From assembly GCA_965226645.1 (NCBI GenBank), contig CBDDDL010000001.1:620001-684000 (forward strand): a stretch of DNA of 64,000 nucleotides. The letters are read 5' to 3'. This stretch comes from Poriferisodalis sp965226645. GTDB taxonomy: Bacteria > Actinomycetota > Acidimicrobiia > Acidimicrobiales > Poriferisodalaceae. Both the position numbers and the translations under genes were made by a program. The notes beneath the pieces were generated by a model. It saw only the letters and a program-made list of their open reading frames with translations. It was not told where the DNA came from and did no database searches. This document shows, piece by piece, positions 9,125-17,763 of this stretch (positions are counted from its first letter, which is position 1; each line of letters begins with the position of its first letter).

Positions 9125-10700
9125 TTACCTGATAATGCCCAGGCGGCCGGCGCGGTCGAGGTTGAGGGCGGCGATTCGCAGGTCGAGCCACAGGTTGGCC
9201 TTGTTCAGTCCGCGCCAGGGCACGCGTTTGGTGCGGGACTTGATCTGCGCGATTTTGCGTTCGGCTTGGGTGCGCAGTCGGTACCTGCTGAGGAATTCGG
9301 GTTCGTGGCGTTGTGCTCTGGCGGGGGCGAGGAGTTCTTCGTAGGGGTTGATCTCGATGATGCGGCCGCCTTCGCGTGTGGTGCAGCGTGGCTTGAGGTC
9401 GCATGTGCCGCATTCCGTTTTGTCGAATCGGACCTGGCGCCGTTTGGCGTCACGCGGCGGCGGGATCGGCTTGGTGTTTCCTGCGGGGCAGGTGATCGTC
9501 GCTGTGTCGATGTCGATGTCGAAGTCCGCTTTGGTGAGCATGTCGCCGCGGGTCGGGATCGGCTGGGCGGGGGCGACGAGGTCGATGCCTCGGTCGGCCA
9601 TCGCTTGGCGGGTGGGCCCGGATCCGTAGTGGGTGTCGGCGATGATCTCGGCGACCGGGACCGGGTCGGCGTCGATGAGGTCACCGATCACAGCGGCGTC
9701 GTGGGTGGTCGCGAGCGTCGCCGTCGCTGAGCAGATCAGGTCAGAGTCCACATCCGCGGACACGTGCAGCTTGTAGCCGTCGTAGCGGTCGGTGCGGGAA
9801 CGGTGCCCGTGCCGAGCGTCGGGATCGACCGTGGAGATGACCCGGCCGGGGGCCACTCTTTGAGCTATCCGCGGGGTCTGGGCTCCGTCGGCGTCGGCGG
9901 CGATCTCGATGTCCTGGCCTGCCACGACCCTCAGCAGCTCGACCGCAGCTCCCAGGCCCGGGTCCCCGAAGCGGGCGCAGAACCCGATGACGGTGTCGGC
10001 GTCGCCGAACAGCTCCGCGACCAAAGCGGCCCGTGCGCAGGGATCAGCCCACATGATCTGCGGCTTGGCCCCCCGGTCGTAGTCGTCACGCGACAACAGC
10101 CCCGCCAGCACCGCTGCGGCCCCGGCGTCGATCCCCGCCAGCACCCCGAGGCACCTGCGGATCTGGGAGCGGATCAAGGTGATCGTGTCCTGGGTCAGCA
10201 CCGAGTCCGCCACACCGGTGGAGTCCATCGTGCGGCGATGGCCGATCACCCCAGCGCGTTTGGCCGCGATCTTGACCCGATCCCCCAAAAAGGACTCCAT
10301 CCCGGCGCGAACCAGACGCGCCCGGAACTCCACCAGCACCACATGAGCAATCCCTCGATGCCCCCGACGGCAAACCCAACGCCGCTTTCCACGACATATC
10401 GAACCGCGAACGCCGCTGCGCCTCACGATCCGACACGCCATAGAACAACTGCAACAACAACAACGCCGCCACCACCGACGGCGGATGCGACGCACGACCA
10501 CGACCAGACGCATACAACGCATCAAAATCGGCATCGCGGAACAGCTCGCCCCGAGCCTGCCCCAAAGTCACCAAGAACCCCTCAGTGTCAAGCAGGTCGC
10601 CCACCAACACCCCGACATCGAAAATCGAACCCTGACCATCAGCCGAACCGCGCACCCCACCATCATCCGCGATCACGCCCCCCAACACGAGGACCCACAC
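9125..10700 (-). pseudogene. IS1182-type transposase (DUF772 plus DDE domain), one frameshift
   Basis: The N-terminal DUF772 part reads in one frame: DVGVLVGDLLDTEGFLVTLG, then FDALYASGRGRASHPPSVVA and LLLQLFYGVSDREAQRRSRF. Around 10355-10370 the frame changes, and the remainder reads VLVEFRARLVRAGMESFLGD, then MDSTGVADSVLTQDTITLIR, YDGYKLHVSADVDSDLI and IADTHYGSG. A zinc-ribbon-like CGTCDLKPRC, then RYRLRTQAERKIAQIKSRT and AALNLDRAGRLGIIR close the protein. These are the normal blocks of IS1182-group transposases. The first base of the reading is approximate because upstream codons in the frame are not clearly part of the protein. The frameshift makes it inactive as sequenced. Confidence 0.85.
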
Positions 10701-10724
10701 CCGGACTTTCCGACCACCCTCCTA

Positions 10725-11895
10725 GTGTCATGTTTGTTTAGTTGGTCGCGGTAATATGGTGGGGCGGCAGCGTGGCTGCGGCAGGCGATGAACGGAGGCA
10801 GACATGGGTGCACGGCGGGGAAGGCCGACGGTCGCGATCTTGCTGGACGACGAGGAACGCGAGACGCTCGAGCGGTGGGCGCGCCGCCCGAAGTCGTCTC
10901 AGGCGCTGGCGCTGCGGTGCCGGATCGTGCTGGGGGCGGCCGAGGGCCGCTACGACAAAGAGATCGCCGGGGCGCTGGGGTGCCATCCCGCGACGGTGTC
11001 GAAGTGGCGCCGCCGTTTCGCCGAGCGCCGTCTCGACGGGCTCTGCGACGATCCGCGGCCGGGTCCGCCGCGCACCATCGACGACGCCGCCGTCGAGAGG
11101 GTGATCGTGCTCACCTTGGAGTCCGCGCCCGCCGACGCGACGCACTGGTCGACGCGGTCGATGGCCAAAGCGGTGGGCATCTCGCCGTCGTCGGTGCATG
11201 CCATCTGGGGGGCGTTCGGCCTCAAGCCCCACCTCGCCGAGGAGTCCGAGCTGTCCCCGGACCCGCAGTCCGTCGACAAGGCCTGCGACGTCGTGGGGCT
11301 GTACCTGAACCCCCCAGAGGCCGCGGTCGTGCTGTGCGTGGACGAAAAGACCGGCATCGGGGCCCTGGACCGCACCGCCCCGATCCTGCCGCTGATGCCC
11401 GGCACGCCCCAGCGGCGCACCCACGACTACCGCCGCCACGGCACCACCAACCTGTTCGCGGCCCTCGACACCGCCTCGGGCAACGTCATCACGTCGATGA
11501 CGGCGCGGCACCGCTCAGAAGAATTCAGAAAGTTCTTGAACCTCATCGACAAAGAAGTCCCCTCCCACCTCGACGTGCACGTCGTGCTCGACAACGTCTC
11601 CACCCACAAGACCCCCGCCGTCAAACGCTGGCTCATCGCGCACCCCCGCTTCAAGCCCCCGCTTCACCCCCACCTACAGCTCCTGGATGAACCTCGTCGA
11701 GCGCTGGTTCTCAGAACTCACCACCAAATGGCTCCGACGCGGCACCCACACCAGCGTCAAAGACCTCAAAACTCAATCAACACCTGGGTCGAAAACTGGA
11801 ACGACGACCCCAAACCCTTCGTCTGGCGCAAGACCGCAGACGAGATACTCGACAACCTCGCCTCATATATCCAACGAATTCCCCAGACAGGACAC
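10725..11895 (+). mobile_element. IS630-family insertion sequence with TA duplication
   Basis: Terminal repeats begin GTGTCATGTTTG at the left (10725) and, inverted, GTGTCCTGTCTG at the right (ending 11895). TA is present on both sides (10723-10724, 11896-11897), as expected for IS630/Tc1-type insertion at TA. The TA used at the left lies inside the CTAG duplication of the older IS1182-like element. Removing all three elements joins the PPOX stop CTAG to GCGGGGGCTC downstream. Confidence 0.85.
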
Positions 11896-11898
11896 TAG
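10804..11898 (+). pseudogene. IS630-family transposase, two compensating frameshifts
   Basis: A good ribosome-binding site (GGAGG) precedes the ATG at 10804. The N-terminus is a helix-turn-helix (YDKEIAGALGCHPATVSKWR). It is followed by VVLCVDEKTGIGALDRT (first catalytic Asp) and LDVHVVLDNVSTHKTPAVKR (second Asp). From about 11655 to 11780 the sensible protein lies in the next frame (SSWMNLVERWFSELTTKWLR with the catalytic Glu). It then returns for SINTWVENWNDDPKPFVWRK and YIQRIPQTGH. In the continuous open frame that central part is nonsense, so the catalytic Glu is lost as sequenced. The TAG stop at 11896-11898 is made by the duplicated TA target plus the following G. Confidence 0.87.
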
Positions 11899-12032
11899 CG
11901 GGGGCTCATAGCTGCCCGCACGACCCCGCGGGCGTCGCCGTGTCTGTGCCTACGATCGTCTTGCTGACGGCCTCGTCGAGGTGTGAGCACACCACCCGCG
12001 TCGGGCGACAAGGACGCTGTGGCGACTCCCGG

Positions 12033-12779
12033 TCAGACGGTGCGCAGCGTCTCGGTGTTGCCGTCCACGCTGAGGACTTGGCCGCTGACGTAGCGGGCTG
12101 CGTCGGAGAGCAGCCAGGCGCACGCCTCGCCGATGTCGGTACCGGTGATGAGCGTGCGCATCGACACTTGGGCGGTGTAGCCGGCTTTGATCACCTCGGG
12201 TGTGGCGCCGGTGGCGGCTGCTTCTCGTTCGATCACGCCGTCCATGCGGGGGCCGTCGACGGTGCCGGGGCACACGGCGTTGACTCGGATGCGGCGCCCG
12301 CCGAGCTCCATTGCCCAGGTCTTGGTCAGCCCCACCACTGCCCACTTCGAGGCGGCATAGGGGCTGCGCAGCGGGTAGCCGAAGATGCCGGCAGTGGAGA
12401 CGATGTTGACGATCGAGCCCCCGTCGCCCAACAGCGGCACCGCGGCGGCGGTGCAACGGAACGTGCTGCCCACGTTGACGCGCACGCAGTGATCGAACTC
12501 CGCTGGGTCGAGATCTTCCACCTGGCCCGTCGGCCCCGCGACGCCGACGTTGTTGACCAGCCCGTCGATGCCGCCCATTTTGGCGGCGGCGGCCTCGAAC
12601 AGCCGGGCCACATCGGCTTCGTCGGCGACGTCGTAGTGCCCGTCGACGGCGGTGTCGCGGTCGATGTCGGCACCGAACACAATGGCGCCATATCGGCGGG
12701 CCGTGGCCGCAATGGCTGCGCCGATGCCTGCGCCGGCCCCGGTCACGACGATTCGCTTGCCTTCCAACATGAGCGGCAC
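12033..12779 (-). CDS. Short-chain dehydrogenase/reductase
   Basis: This 248-residue classical SDR has the Rossmann glycine motif TGAGAGIG (residues about 13-20), DIDRDT and a DV pair for cofactor choice. It also has NNVGVAG (NNAG motif), IVSTAGIFGYP carrying the catalytic Ser, and the catalytic YAASK. The C-terminal GQVLSVDGNTETLRTV is the usual SDR ending. It should oxidise or reduce an alcohol/ketone with NAD(P); the substrate is unknown. The ATG at 12779 is followed by PLMLEGKRIVVTGAGAGIG, the expected spacing. It is single, divergent from the DUF3179 gene with an 86-bp gap, so the two may share a bidirectional promoter region. Confidence 0.9.
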   Translation of the reverse strand: MPLMLEGKRIVVTGAGAGIGAAIAATARRYGAIVFGADIDRDTAVDGHYDVADEADVARLFEAAAAKMGGIDGLVNNVGVAGPTGQVEDLDPAEFDHCVRVNVGSTFRCTAAAVPLLGDGGSIVNIVSTAGIFGYPLRSPYAASKWAVVGLTKTWAMELGGRRIRVNAVCPGTVDGPRMDGVIEREAAATGATPEVIKAGYTAQVSMRTLITGTDIGEACAWLLSDAARYVSGQVLSVDGNTETLRTV

Positions 12780-12865
12780 GCTACGAGCCAGCGGGGACCT
12801 GCCTCGACGGCCGGAGCTAACAAGGGCGAGGCATCTACGGCCTCACCGCGTCATAAGGTGGCCGC

Positions 12866-14437
12866 GTGCGGTTCCGCTTCTTCGCCCCGCTGGTCGGAGC
12901 CGCACCGCTGGCTGGTGCACTGCTGGCCACCGCACTGCTGGCAGCGGCTTGCGCCTCCACCGACACGGCCGCGCCCATCCCAGACACCGTCCCCGCGACA
13001 GCGACTTCGGCTCCCGCGTCGGCCGAGGATCCCGTCCAGCAGACCGCTCCGTCCACCACTTCGGCTGGCGCTCCAGCGTCGGTGGCTGATTCGGATTCCG
13101 ATGCCGTGCTGCTGGACCCGCGAGAGAGCGGGACGCTGCGGAACCACCTCGGATACGCGTTCCCGCTCCCACCTGAGGTGCCGACGGGCCCGATCGCTCA
13201 GACCGCAATCGACGACCTCGAGTTCGTCTGGTCCGGCCTTCAGAGCGAAGTCGGATTCAGCGGCACTTCCGTCGCCAGGCTCGCCCAATCAGGTGATCCG
13301 AGACTGGCCTGGATTCTCTCGGACCTGCTCAGATTCTTCCCCCGTGGTGACATCGCGGACGGGGCCGTCTCGGCCTTCCAGTCGCTGACCGGCACCCGGC
13401 TGGCCGACGACCCCGTGGCCGCGAGGAGCTCCTGGCAGTCCGTGACCGATCACCTATTCGCGTGGGATCTGCCCGCCTTCGACGGCTACGACGACTACAA
13501 GGAGCGGCTGTTCACGCTGGTCGAGCCGGGTTGGCAGCCGTTCTTCGATGACGCCGACTCCGAGATCGACTGGCGCATCGTGAGCTGGGGCGGGGTGCTG
13601 ATCGACAACCGTCAACTCGGCGACGCCCGCCCGTGCCCGCGGGGCTGCATCCCGGCGCTCGACGACCCTGCGGTCACCGACGCGTCGGGAGGCTCGTGGT
13701 ACCCCGACGACGGCATCGTGTTCGCCGTCGTCGTCGGCGATGAGGCCCGGGCGTACCCGCGCCACATCATGGAAATCCACGAGATGATCAACGACACGCT
13801 CGGGGGGCGGCGCATCGGCATGCCGTACTGCACGCTGTGCGGCTCGGCGCAGGCCTACTTCACCGATGCGGTTCCCGAAGGCGTAGCAGTGCCCGTTCTG
13901 CGGACATCGGGGTTGCTGTCACGGTCGAACAAGGTCATGTACGACCTCGTCACCACGTCGGTGTTCAACACGTTCACCGGCCGGGCGGTCTCGGGGCCGC
14001 TTCGTGAGCAAGGCATCGTGCTGCCTCAGGCGACCGTGGTCACCACCACCTGGGGCGAGTGGAAGGGCGCCCATCCCGACACGACAATCGTGGCCCAAGA
14101 CGGGGGGATCGGCCGCCAGTACCCGTTCAACCCGCTGGGCGGCCGCGACGACAACGGGCCCATCTTCCCGGTCGGCGACGTCGACGGTCGCCTCAGTGTC
14201 CACGACCAGGTCCTCGGCGTGGTCCTCGACGACGGCACCCCGGTTGCATTTCCCGTCGCCGCCGCGGCAGCTGCGCTCGACGACGGCGGGACGGTGGAAC
14301 TCGGCGGTGTGACGGTGCTGCTTGACGGAGGCGGGCTGCGAGCCGTCGACGCTGACGGCACGGAGATCGAAGGTCACCAGTCGTTCTGGTTCGCCTGGAG
14401 CCAATTCATGGCCGACACGCTCCTGTGGGAGCCCTAA
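12866..14437 (+). CDS. DUF3179-domain lipoprotein
   Basis: This 523-residue protein has a lipoprotein signal (hydrophobic residues 7-28 and a lipobox LAAAC with Cys29) and a Thr/Ala/Pro/Ser-rich tether of about 40 residues. The large exported domain carries DUF3179 hallmarks: IPALDDPAVTDASGGSWYPD, FAVVVGDEARAYPRHIMEIH, IGMPYCTLCGSAQAYFTDAV (the conserved P-Y-C-x-L-C-G), and TSGLLSRSNKVMYDLVTTSV. DUF3179 proteins are secreted or cell-surface proteins with conserved Cys and His; their activity is not established. Here the protein should be anchored outside the cytoplasmic membrane. It is transcribed alone and converges with the kinase gene. Confidence 0.85.
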   Translation: MRFRFFAPLVGAAPLAGALLATALLAAACASTDTAAPIPDTVPATATSAPASAEDPVQQTAPSTTSAGAPASVADSDSDAVLLDPRESGTLRNHLGYAFPLPPEVPTGPIAQTAIDDLEFVWSGLQSEVGFSGTSVARLAQSGDPRLAWILSDLLRFFPRGDIADGAVSAFQSLTGTRLADDPVAARSSWQSVTDHLFAWDLPAFDGYDDYKERLFTLVEPGWQPFFDDADSEIDWRIVSWGGVLIDNRQLGDARPCPRGCIPALDDPAVTDASGGSWYPDDGIVFAVVVGDEARAYPRHIMEIHEMINDTLGGRRIGMPYCTLCGSAQAYFTDAVPEGVAVPVLRTSGLLSRSNKVMYDLVTTSVFNTFTGRAVSGPLREQGIVLPQATVVTTTWGEWKGAHPDTTIVAQDGGIGRQYPFNPLGGRDDNGPIFPVGDVDGRLSVHDQVLGVVLDDGTPVAFPVAAAAAALDDGGTVELGGVTVLLDGGGLRAVDADGTEIEGHQSFWFAWSQFMADTLLWEP

Positions 14438-14486
14438 CCCACGGGCTGACCCCTGCGCCGCCGACGAGCTTGTGGCGCTGAGCTGC

Positions 14487-15164
14487 CTATGGATCCATCT
14501 GGACGACGAGGCTGGCCTTCGACTTGGTCGTCTTCACGAGTTCGGCATTCTTCTCGTCGGAACTGTGCACGAACGTCTCAGCGGCCTGCGGAGCCTTTCC
14601 GAATATCACATGACGATCGATGAGGCGCTGCCGCCGGATTGCATCGTCGAGCTCGACGTAGGCGCAGAGGTCGAGGAGGACGCTCAACTGTGTCCACGGC
14701 TGGCTTGCGAGCAAGAGGTAGTTGCCTTCGACGATGACCAAGCCGTCGGTCCCCGATATCGGAATGGCCCCCGCGACGGGTTCTTCAATATCTCGGTTGA
14801 AGCGAGGGGCGTACACGACTGAGTCGTCTGTCGGGCGGGCGATTCGCTCTACGAGGTGCACGAATCCCCATGCATCGAACGTTTCGGGGGCGCCCTTTCT
14901 GCCCGCGAGGCCGTTCTTTTCGATGATGTCCTGGGCGAGGTGGAATCCGTCCATCGGCACGACAGGCGGAGCGGGCGAAAGCGACTGAGCGAGATACGTC
15001 GCCAGCGTCGATTTTCCCGCACCAGGCGGACCTGCGATCCCGACGACACACCTTCGCCCCGTCGCTCGCAGCCTGTCGGCTCGTTGTACGAATTCTGCAG
15101 GAGTGACGCGCTGATCGTCGCTTCCCGGGACGTCATCGTCGGAACCTGATGAGTTCTTGATCAT
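14487..15164 (-). CDS. P-loop kinase of the uridine kinase/phosphoribulokinase-like family
   Basis: This 225-residue protein contains a Walker A motif GPPGAGKST (residues 45-53). The lid and substrate region MDGFHLAQDIIEKNGLAGRK follows, then PETFDAWGFVHLVERI, VYAPRFNRDIEEPVAGAIPI and a Walker-B-like LVIVEGNYLLL. The order P-loop, P-M-D-G-F-H, P-x-F-N-R-x-x-E, I-V-E-G-N-Y-L-L matches the nucleoside/nucleotide kinase group that includes YggC/fructose-type kinases (PRK09270-like). The likely role is phosphorylating a small sugar, nucleoside or pantothenate-like molecule in the cytoplasm. The last residues are Lys-rich and less conserved. It is followed downstream by a hydroxylase gene only 24 bases after its start side, but in the same direction, so co-transcription from the hydroxylase promoter is possible. 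Confidence 0.82.
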   Translation of the reverse strand: MIKNSSGSDDDVPGSDDQRVTPAEFVQRADRLRATGRRCVVGIAGPPGAGKSTLATYLAQSLSPAPPVVPMDGFHLAQDIIEKNGLAGRKGAPETFDAWGFVHLVERIARPTDDSVVYAPRFNRDIEEPVAGAIPISGTDGLVIVEGNYLLLASQPWTQLSVLLDLCAYVELDDAIRRQRLIDRHVIFGKAPQAAETFVHSSDEKNAELVKTTKSKASLVVQMDP

Positions 15165-15188
15165 CGCCCCGCCAGTCCTGCCTCTATC

Positions 15189-16790
15189 TCACAGCATGAG
15201 CAGGGAGTCGAGCGCAGCCATGGCGGCGGCGGTTGCGGTTGCATTGGGGCTGCGCCAGGCGACGTGGCCGTCGGGTCGGATAAGCACGGCTCCGCGTTGG
15301 CCGATGCCGTGGGCGTCCGCTACGCGATCGCCGGGGTCTTCGAGGTCGACGCCGAGCTGAAGCACGCGCAGCATCGGGTGGGTGCAGGACTCGACGCCGT
15401 TGATGTCTGCGCCGCAGAGCAGCACGAAGTGTGTGTCGTAGAGATCCAGGGTCGATGTTGCACCGTCGAAGTCGATCGGGACGTGGGGTGCGCGGTGGCC
15501 CGGCCGGGCAGTGGGGGCGTAGTCCGACACGGGGTCGTCCACGGCCGGGGCGCTGGTGCCGTCGCTGATCAGGCAACCCTGCTCGTAGTGGAGCCCGAGG
15601 TCCATGCCGAGCCAGTTCCCGTACCGCGCCGAAGCTTGGAGGGCCTGGTGCACCTGCTCGGCGGTTGCGTCTCCGGATTCGAAAACGCCTCGGATCCTCC
15701 CGACGCTGCGGGCGTTCTCGAGTGAGCGCGCCGCGTTGTAGGCCGCAATGGGGGGCCGCTCGATCTGGTAGGTGTCGAGGAGGCGGTTGCCGGCATGGCC
15801 CGCGGCGGCGAGCGCGAACTTCCATGCCAGGTTGTGTGCGTCTTGGACGGCGGTGTTCATGCCGAAGCCGCCTGTGGGCGGAAGCTGATGGGCCGCGTCA
15901 CCGATCAGGAACACGCGCCCGTCGGTGAACCTCTCGGCAACAGTCGAAGACATGACCCACCCGATGATGTCGGTGACGTTGACGTCCAGGTCCGCGACCC
16001 CGACCGAGCGGCGAATCCACTCAGCGGCCATCTGTGGGGTGAAGTCTTCGGGCTGGTGCGTTTTGGGGTCGTAGGCGATCTGGCACAGCCAGCGGTTGTT
16101 CGTGTCGATCTTCTGGAACACGTTGCGGGCGGGATGGGTCGTCCAATACAGGGCGGCTGGGCGATGGTCGGTCCACGGACCGAGGTCGGCGTAGAACTGG
16201 CAGTTGACCAAGGTGCCGAACCCGGCGCGGCCGGTCATCTCGATGCCGAGGCTGCGGCGGACTGCCGAGGAGGCGCCGTCGGCCCCGACGAGCCATCGGG
16301 CAGTGAGGTGGCGGGTGCCTGATGGGGTGCGCAGCGTGGCGACGGCGTGCTCGGCTGTCTGGGTGACGTCGAGGACTTCGGTGTCCCAGTGGATCTGGAC
16401 TGTGGGGTGGTTGTCGAGATGTCGGACCAGGATCTCTTCGATCCGATCCTGCGACGTCAGCAGCCACGGTGCCGGTGAGACCTCGACGCCGTCCACGACG
16501 GGTTGTACCGATGTGGTGATACGGCCGATTTCGGGGCCCGCCAACGTCTCGCAGTACACAAACTGCTCGGTCCACGGGAGTGGCAGGCTCACGGCTTCGA
16601 TTTCGTCGAGCAGGCCCCACTGGCGCATCAGCTCGGCGGTTCGGACGTTGACCGATCGAGCCCGAGGATGGGGGTTCACGCCGCTGCGACGCTCCGCGAC
16701 GATCGTGTCGAGACCCAGGCGCCCGAGCAGGATCGCCATCGAGAGGCCGGCGGGTCCTGCCCCGACGATGAGCACGGTTGCGTCAGGCAC
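15189..16790 (-). CDS. FAD-dependent aromatic-ring hydroxylase-type monooxygenase
   Basis: This 533-residue flavoprotein monooxygenase is of the phenol/3-(3-hydroxyphenyl)propionate hydroxylase group (class A). A dinucleotide-binding GAGPAGLSMAILLGRLGLDT lies at the N-terminus. The second conserved stretch LVGADGASSAVRRSLGIEM and the FAD ribityl site FLIGDAAHQLPPTGGFGMNT are followed by LAWKFALAAAGHAG. A thioredoxin-like C-terminal domain ends with AVLIRPDGHVAWRSP. I place the start at the GTG at 16790 (VPDATVLIVGAGPAG), which gives the family's normal length. The open frame extends to 17327 but that part is repeat-rich intergenic sequence. It should hydroxylate an aromatic substrate using NAD(P)H and O2, in keeping with the benzoate-type catabolism nearby. 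Confidence 0.87.
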   Translation of the reverse strand: MPDATVLIVGAGPAGLSMAILLGRLGLDTIVAERRSGVNPHPRARSVNVRTAELMRQWGLLDEIEAVSLPLPWTEQFVYCETLAGPEIGRITTSVQPVVDGVEVSPAPWLLTSQDRIEEILVRHLDNHPTVQIHWDTEVLDVTQTAEHAVATLRTPSGTRHLTARWLVGADGASSAVRRSLGIEMTGRAGFGTLVNCQFYADLGPWTDHRPAALYWTTHPARNVFQKIDTNNRWLCQIAYDPKTHQPEDFTPQMAAEWIRRSVGVADLDVNVTDIIGWVMSSTVAERFTDGRVFLIGDAAHQLPPTGGFGMNTAVQDAHNLAWKFALAAAGHAGNRLLDTYQIERPPIAAYNAARSLENARSVGRIRGVFESGDATAEQVHQALQASARYGNWLGMDLGLHYEQGCLISDGTSAPAVDDPVSDYAPTARPGHRAPHVPIDFDGATSTLDLYDTHFVLLCGADINGVESCTHPMLRVLQLGVDLEDPGDRVADAHGIGQRGAVLIRPDGHVAWRSPNATATAAAMAALDSLLML

Positions 16791-16907
16791 GGGGGTTGGG
16801 CTTCGGGTCGTTGTTGGTGGGGCCGCATTGCCAACTCGGGCCGGGGCCGTGTGCAAGCCCGGCGGGAGGCTTGCCCGACGGTTCGGCAGCTTCGCTCGGC
16901 GGCTCGG

Positions 16908-17011
16908 GCATGGTGCACCGTACCGACGAACCCGGTGTTCCGTTCTGAGGAACCCGGTGCTCCGCTCCGGCCAACCCGGTGCTCCGTACCGATGATCCTG
17001 GTGCGCTGGCC
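16908..17011 (+). repeat. 22-bp tandem repeat array in an intergenic region
   Basis: Units ACCCGGTG(T/C)TCCG start at 16930, 16952 and 16974 with an exact 22-base period. A diverged unit lies at 16908 (GGTGCACCGTACCGACGA inside) and a partial one at 16996 (TCCTGGTGC). About 4.5 copies fill the gap between the divergent monooxygenase and ComB-like genes. The remainder of the 310-bp gap (16791-17100) holds no gene I recognise. Confidence 0.85.
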
Positions 17012-17100
17012 GAGGTTTCGGGTGCCCAACCGGCGTGGCCGTACCGTGCGCACGGCTGGCCACGGCTCGTGAGCCGTCTCGGCCCGAATGCGACGCAGCG

Positions 17101-17715
17101 ATGGTGAGGCACATGGTCGGGGTGCATCTGGAGTGGGGGCCTCGTGCAGTCGAGGTGTTCGCAGATTGGGCAGATGTCGTCGTGGTAGTGGACGTGCTGA
17201 GCTTCAGCACTGCGGTGGTCGTGGCGGTGTCCCGTGGGGCCACGGTCGCGCCGTGCGAAGCTGACCGTACGGAGGCGGAGCGACTGGGTGCACAGCTCGG
17301 AGCCCAAGTGGCGGTGCCGCGTCTCAAGACATCGCCGGTCCGGCCCTACTCGCTGTCGCCCGTGTCTCTCGATTCGCTGCCAGCGAATTCGACCGTCGTG
17401 CTGCCGTCGCCCAACGGTGCCACGTTGACCGCTCGGCTCGTCTGGACCAATCTCAACGTCGTGGCAGGGTGCCTGCGCAACGCGGCCGCCTTCGCAGACG
17501 CCAGAGGCGATCTGGAACGGCGCCTGTCGGAGTGCGTCTCTGGACGCGAGCTCATCGAACGGGGCTACGACATCGATGCCACCTGGGCAGCGGCCATCAA
17601 CACCAGCCAAGTGGTTCCCGTGCTCCGAGACGGCAAGTACGTCTCGGCGTCGCCACTCGGGTCGGCACCCGAACCAGATGGCGGGCATGAATCAGGAGGG
17701 GTCGACGGTGTCTGA
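17101..17715 (+). CDS. ComB-like (2-phosphosulfolactate phosphatase family) protein with internal deletion
   Basis: This 204-residue protein shows the ComB family blocks VVVVDVLSFSTAVVVAVSRG, STVVLPSPNGATLTARLVW, VVAGCLRNAAAFA, SECVSGRELIERGYDIDATW and INTSQVVPVLRDGKY. In other members the block after C-L-R-N-A is followed by about 50 residues including G-E-R-W-x-D-G-S-L-R-x-A-x-E-D. Here it passes straight to DARGDLERRLSECVSGREL, so that segment is missing in frame. The active-site acidic residues of that loop would be lost. ComB itself makes sulfolactate in coenzyme M synthesis, but bacterial homologues mostly have unknown roles. The ATG at 17101 is favoured; ATG 17113 is possible. The Nudix gene follows in the same direction. 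Confidence 0.75.
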   Translation: MVRHMVGVHLEWGPRAVEVFADWADVVVVVDVLSFSTAVVVAVSRGATVAPCEADRTEAERLGAQLGAQVAVPRLKTSPVRPYSLSPVSLDSLPANSTVVLPSPNGATLTARLVWTNLNVVAGCLRNAAAFADARGDLERRLSECVSGRELIERGYDIDATWAAAINTSQVVPVLRDGKYVSASPLGSAPEPDGGHESGGVDGV

Positions 17716-17763
17716 TACGCGCAGATGCGTAGGGCCGGTGGACTCACTGCGCTGCGCGCCAGC

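Larger units (their letters stand above)
7542..10721 (-). mobile_element. IS1182-like element, interrupted by IS256 and flanked by CTAG duplications
   Basis: The terminal sequence GAGGGTGGTCGG occurs at the right end (reverse complement, 10710-10721). It can be rebuilt at the left end from GAGGGTG at 7542-7548 plus GGTCGG at 8964-8969, either side of the inserted IS256. The bases CTAG flank the element at 7538-7541 and 10722-10725, a 4-bp target duplication. Part of the right one was later split by IS630. The single transposase gene runs on the minus strand and is frameshifted. Target CTAG lies at the stop codon of the PPOX gene. The order of events follows directly from the nesting. Confidence 0.75.

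Noticed and set aside
10788..11690. A 300-residue open frame overlapping the IS630 transposase
   Set aside because: It is an arginine-rich alternate frame of the transposase with no ribosome-binding site and no resemblance to a family; the transposase frame has DDE residues and a good ribosome-binding site.
7542..11895. A composite transposon carrying cargo between two insertion sequences
   Set aside because: The three elements are of different families and are nested with their own target duplications; no gene other than their transposases is present.
11914..11933. Stem-loop GCCCGC / GCGGGC as a rho-independent terminator of the PPOX gene
   Set aside because: Only a six-base stem with an eight-base loop and no T-run follows; it could be a GC-rich coincidence.
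16791..17327. N-terminal extension of the FAD monooxygenase and a longer open frame
   Set aside because: The extension is coded by the 22-bp repeat array and an antisense stretch of the ComB-like gene; no conserved residues, and the family starts directly before the Gly-rich motif.
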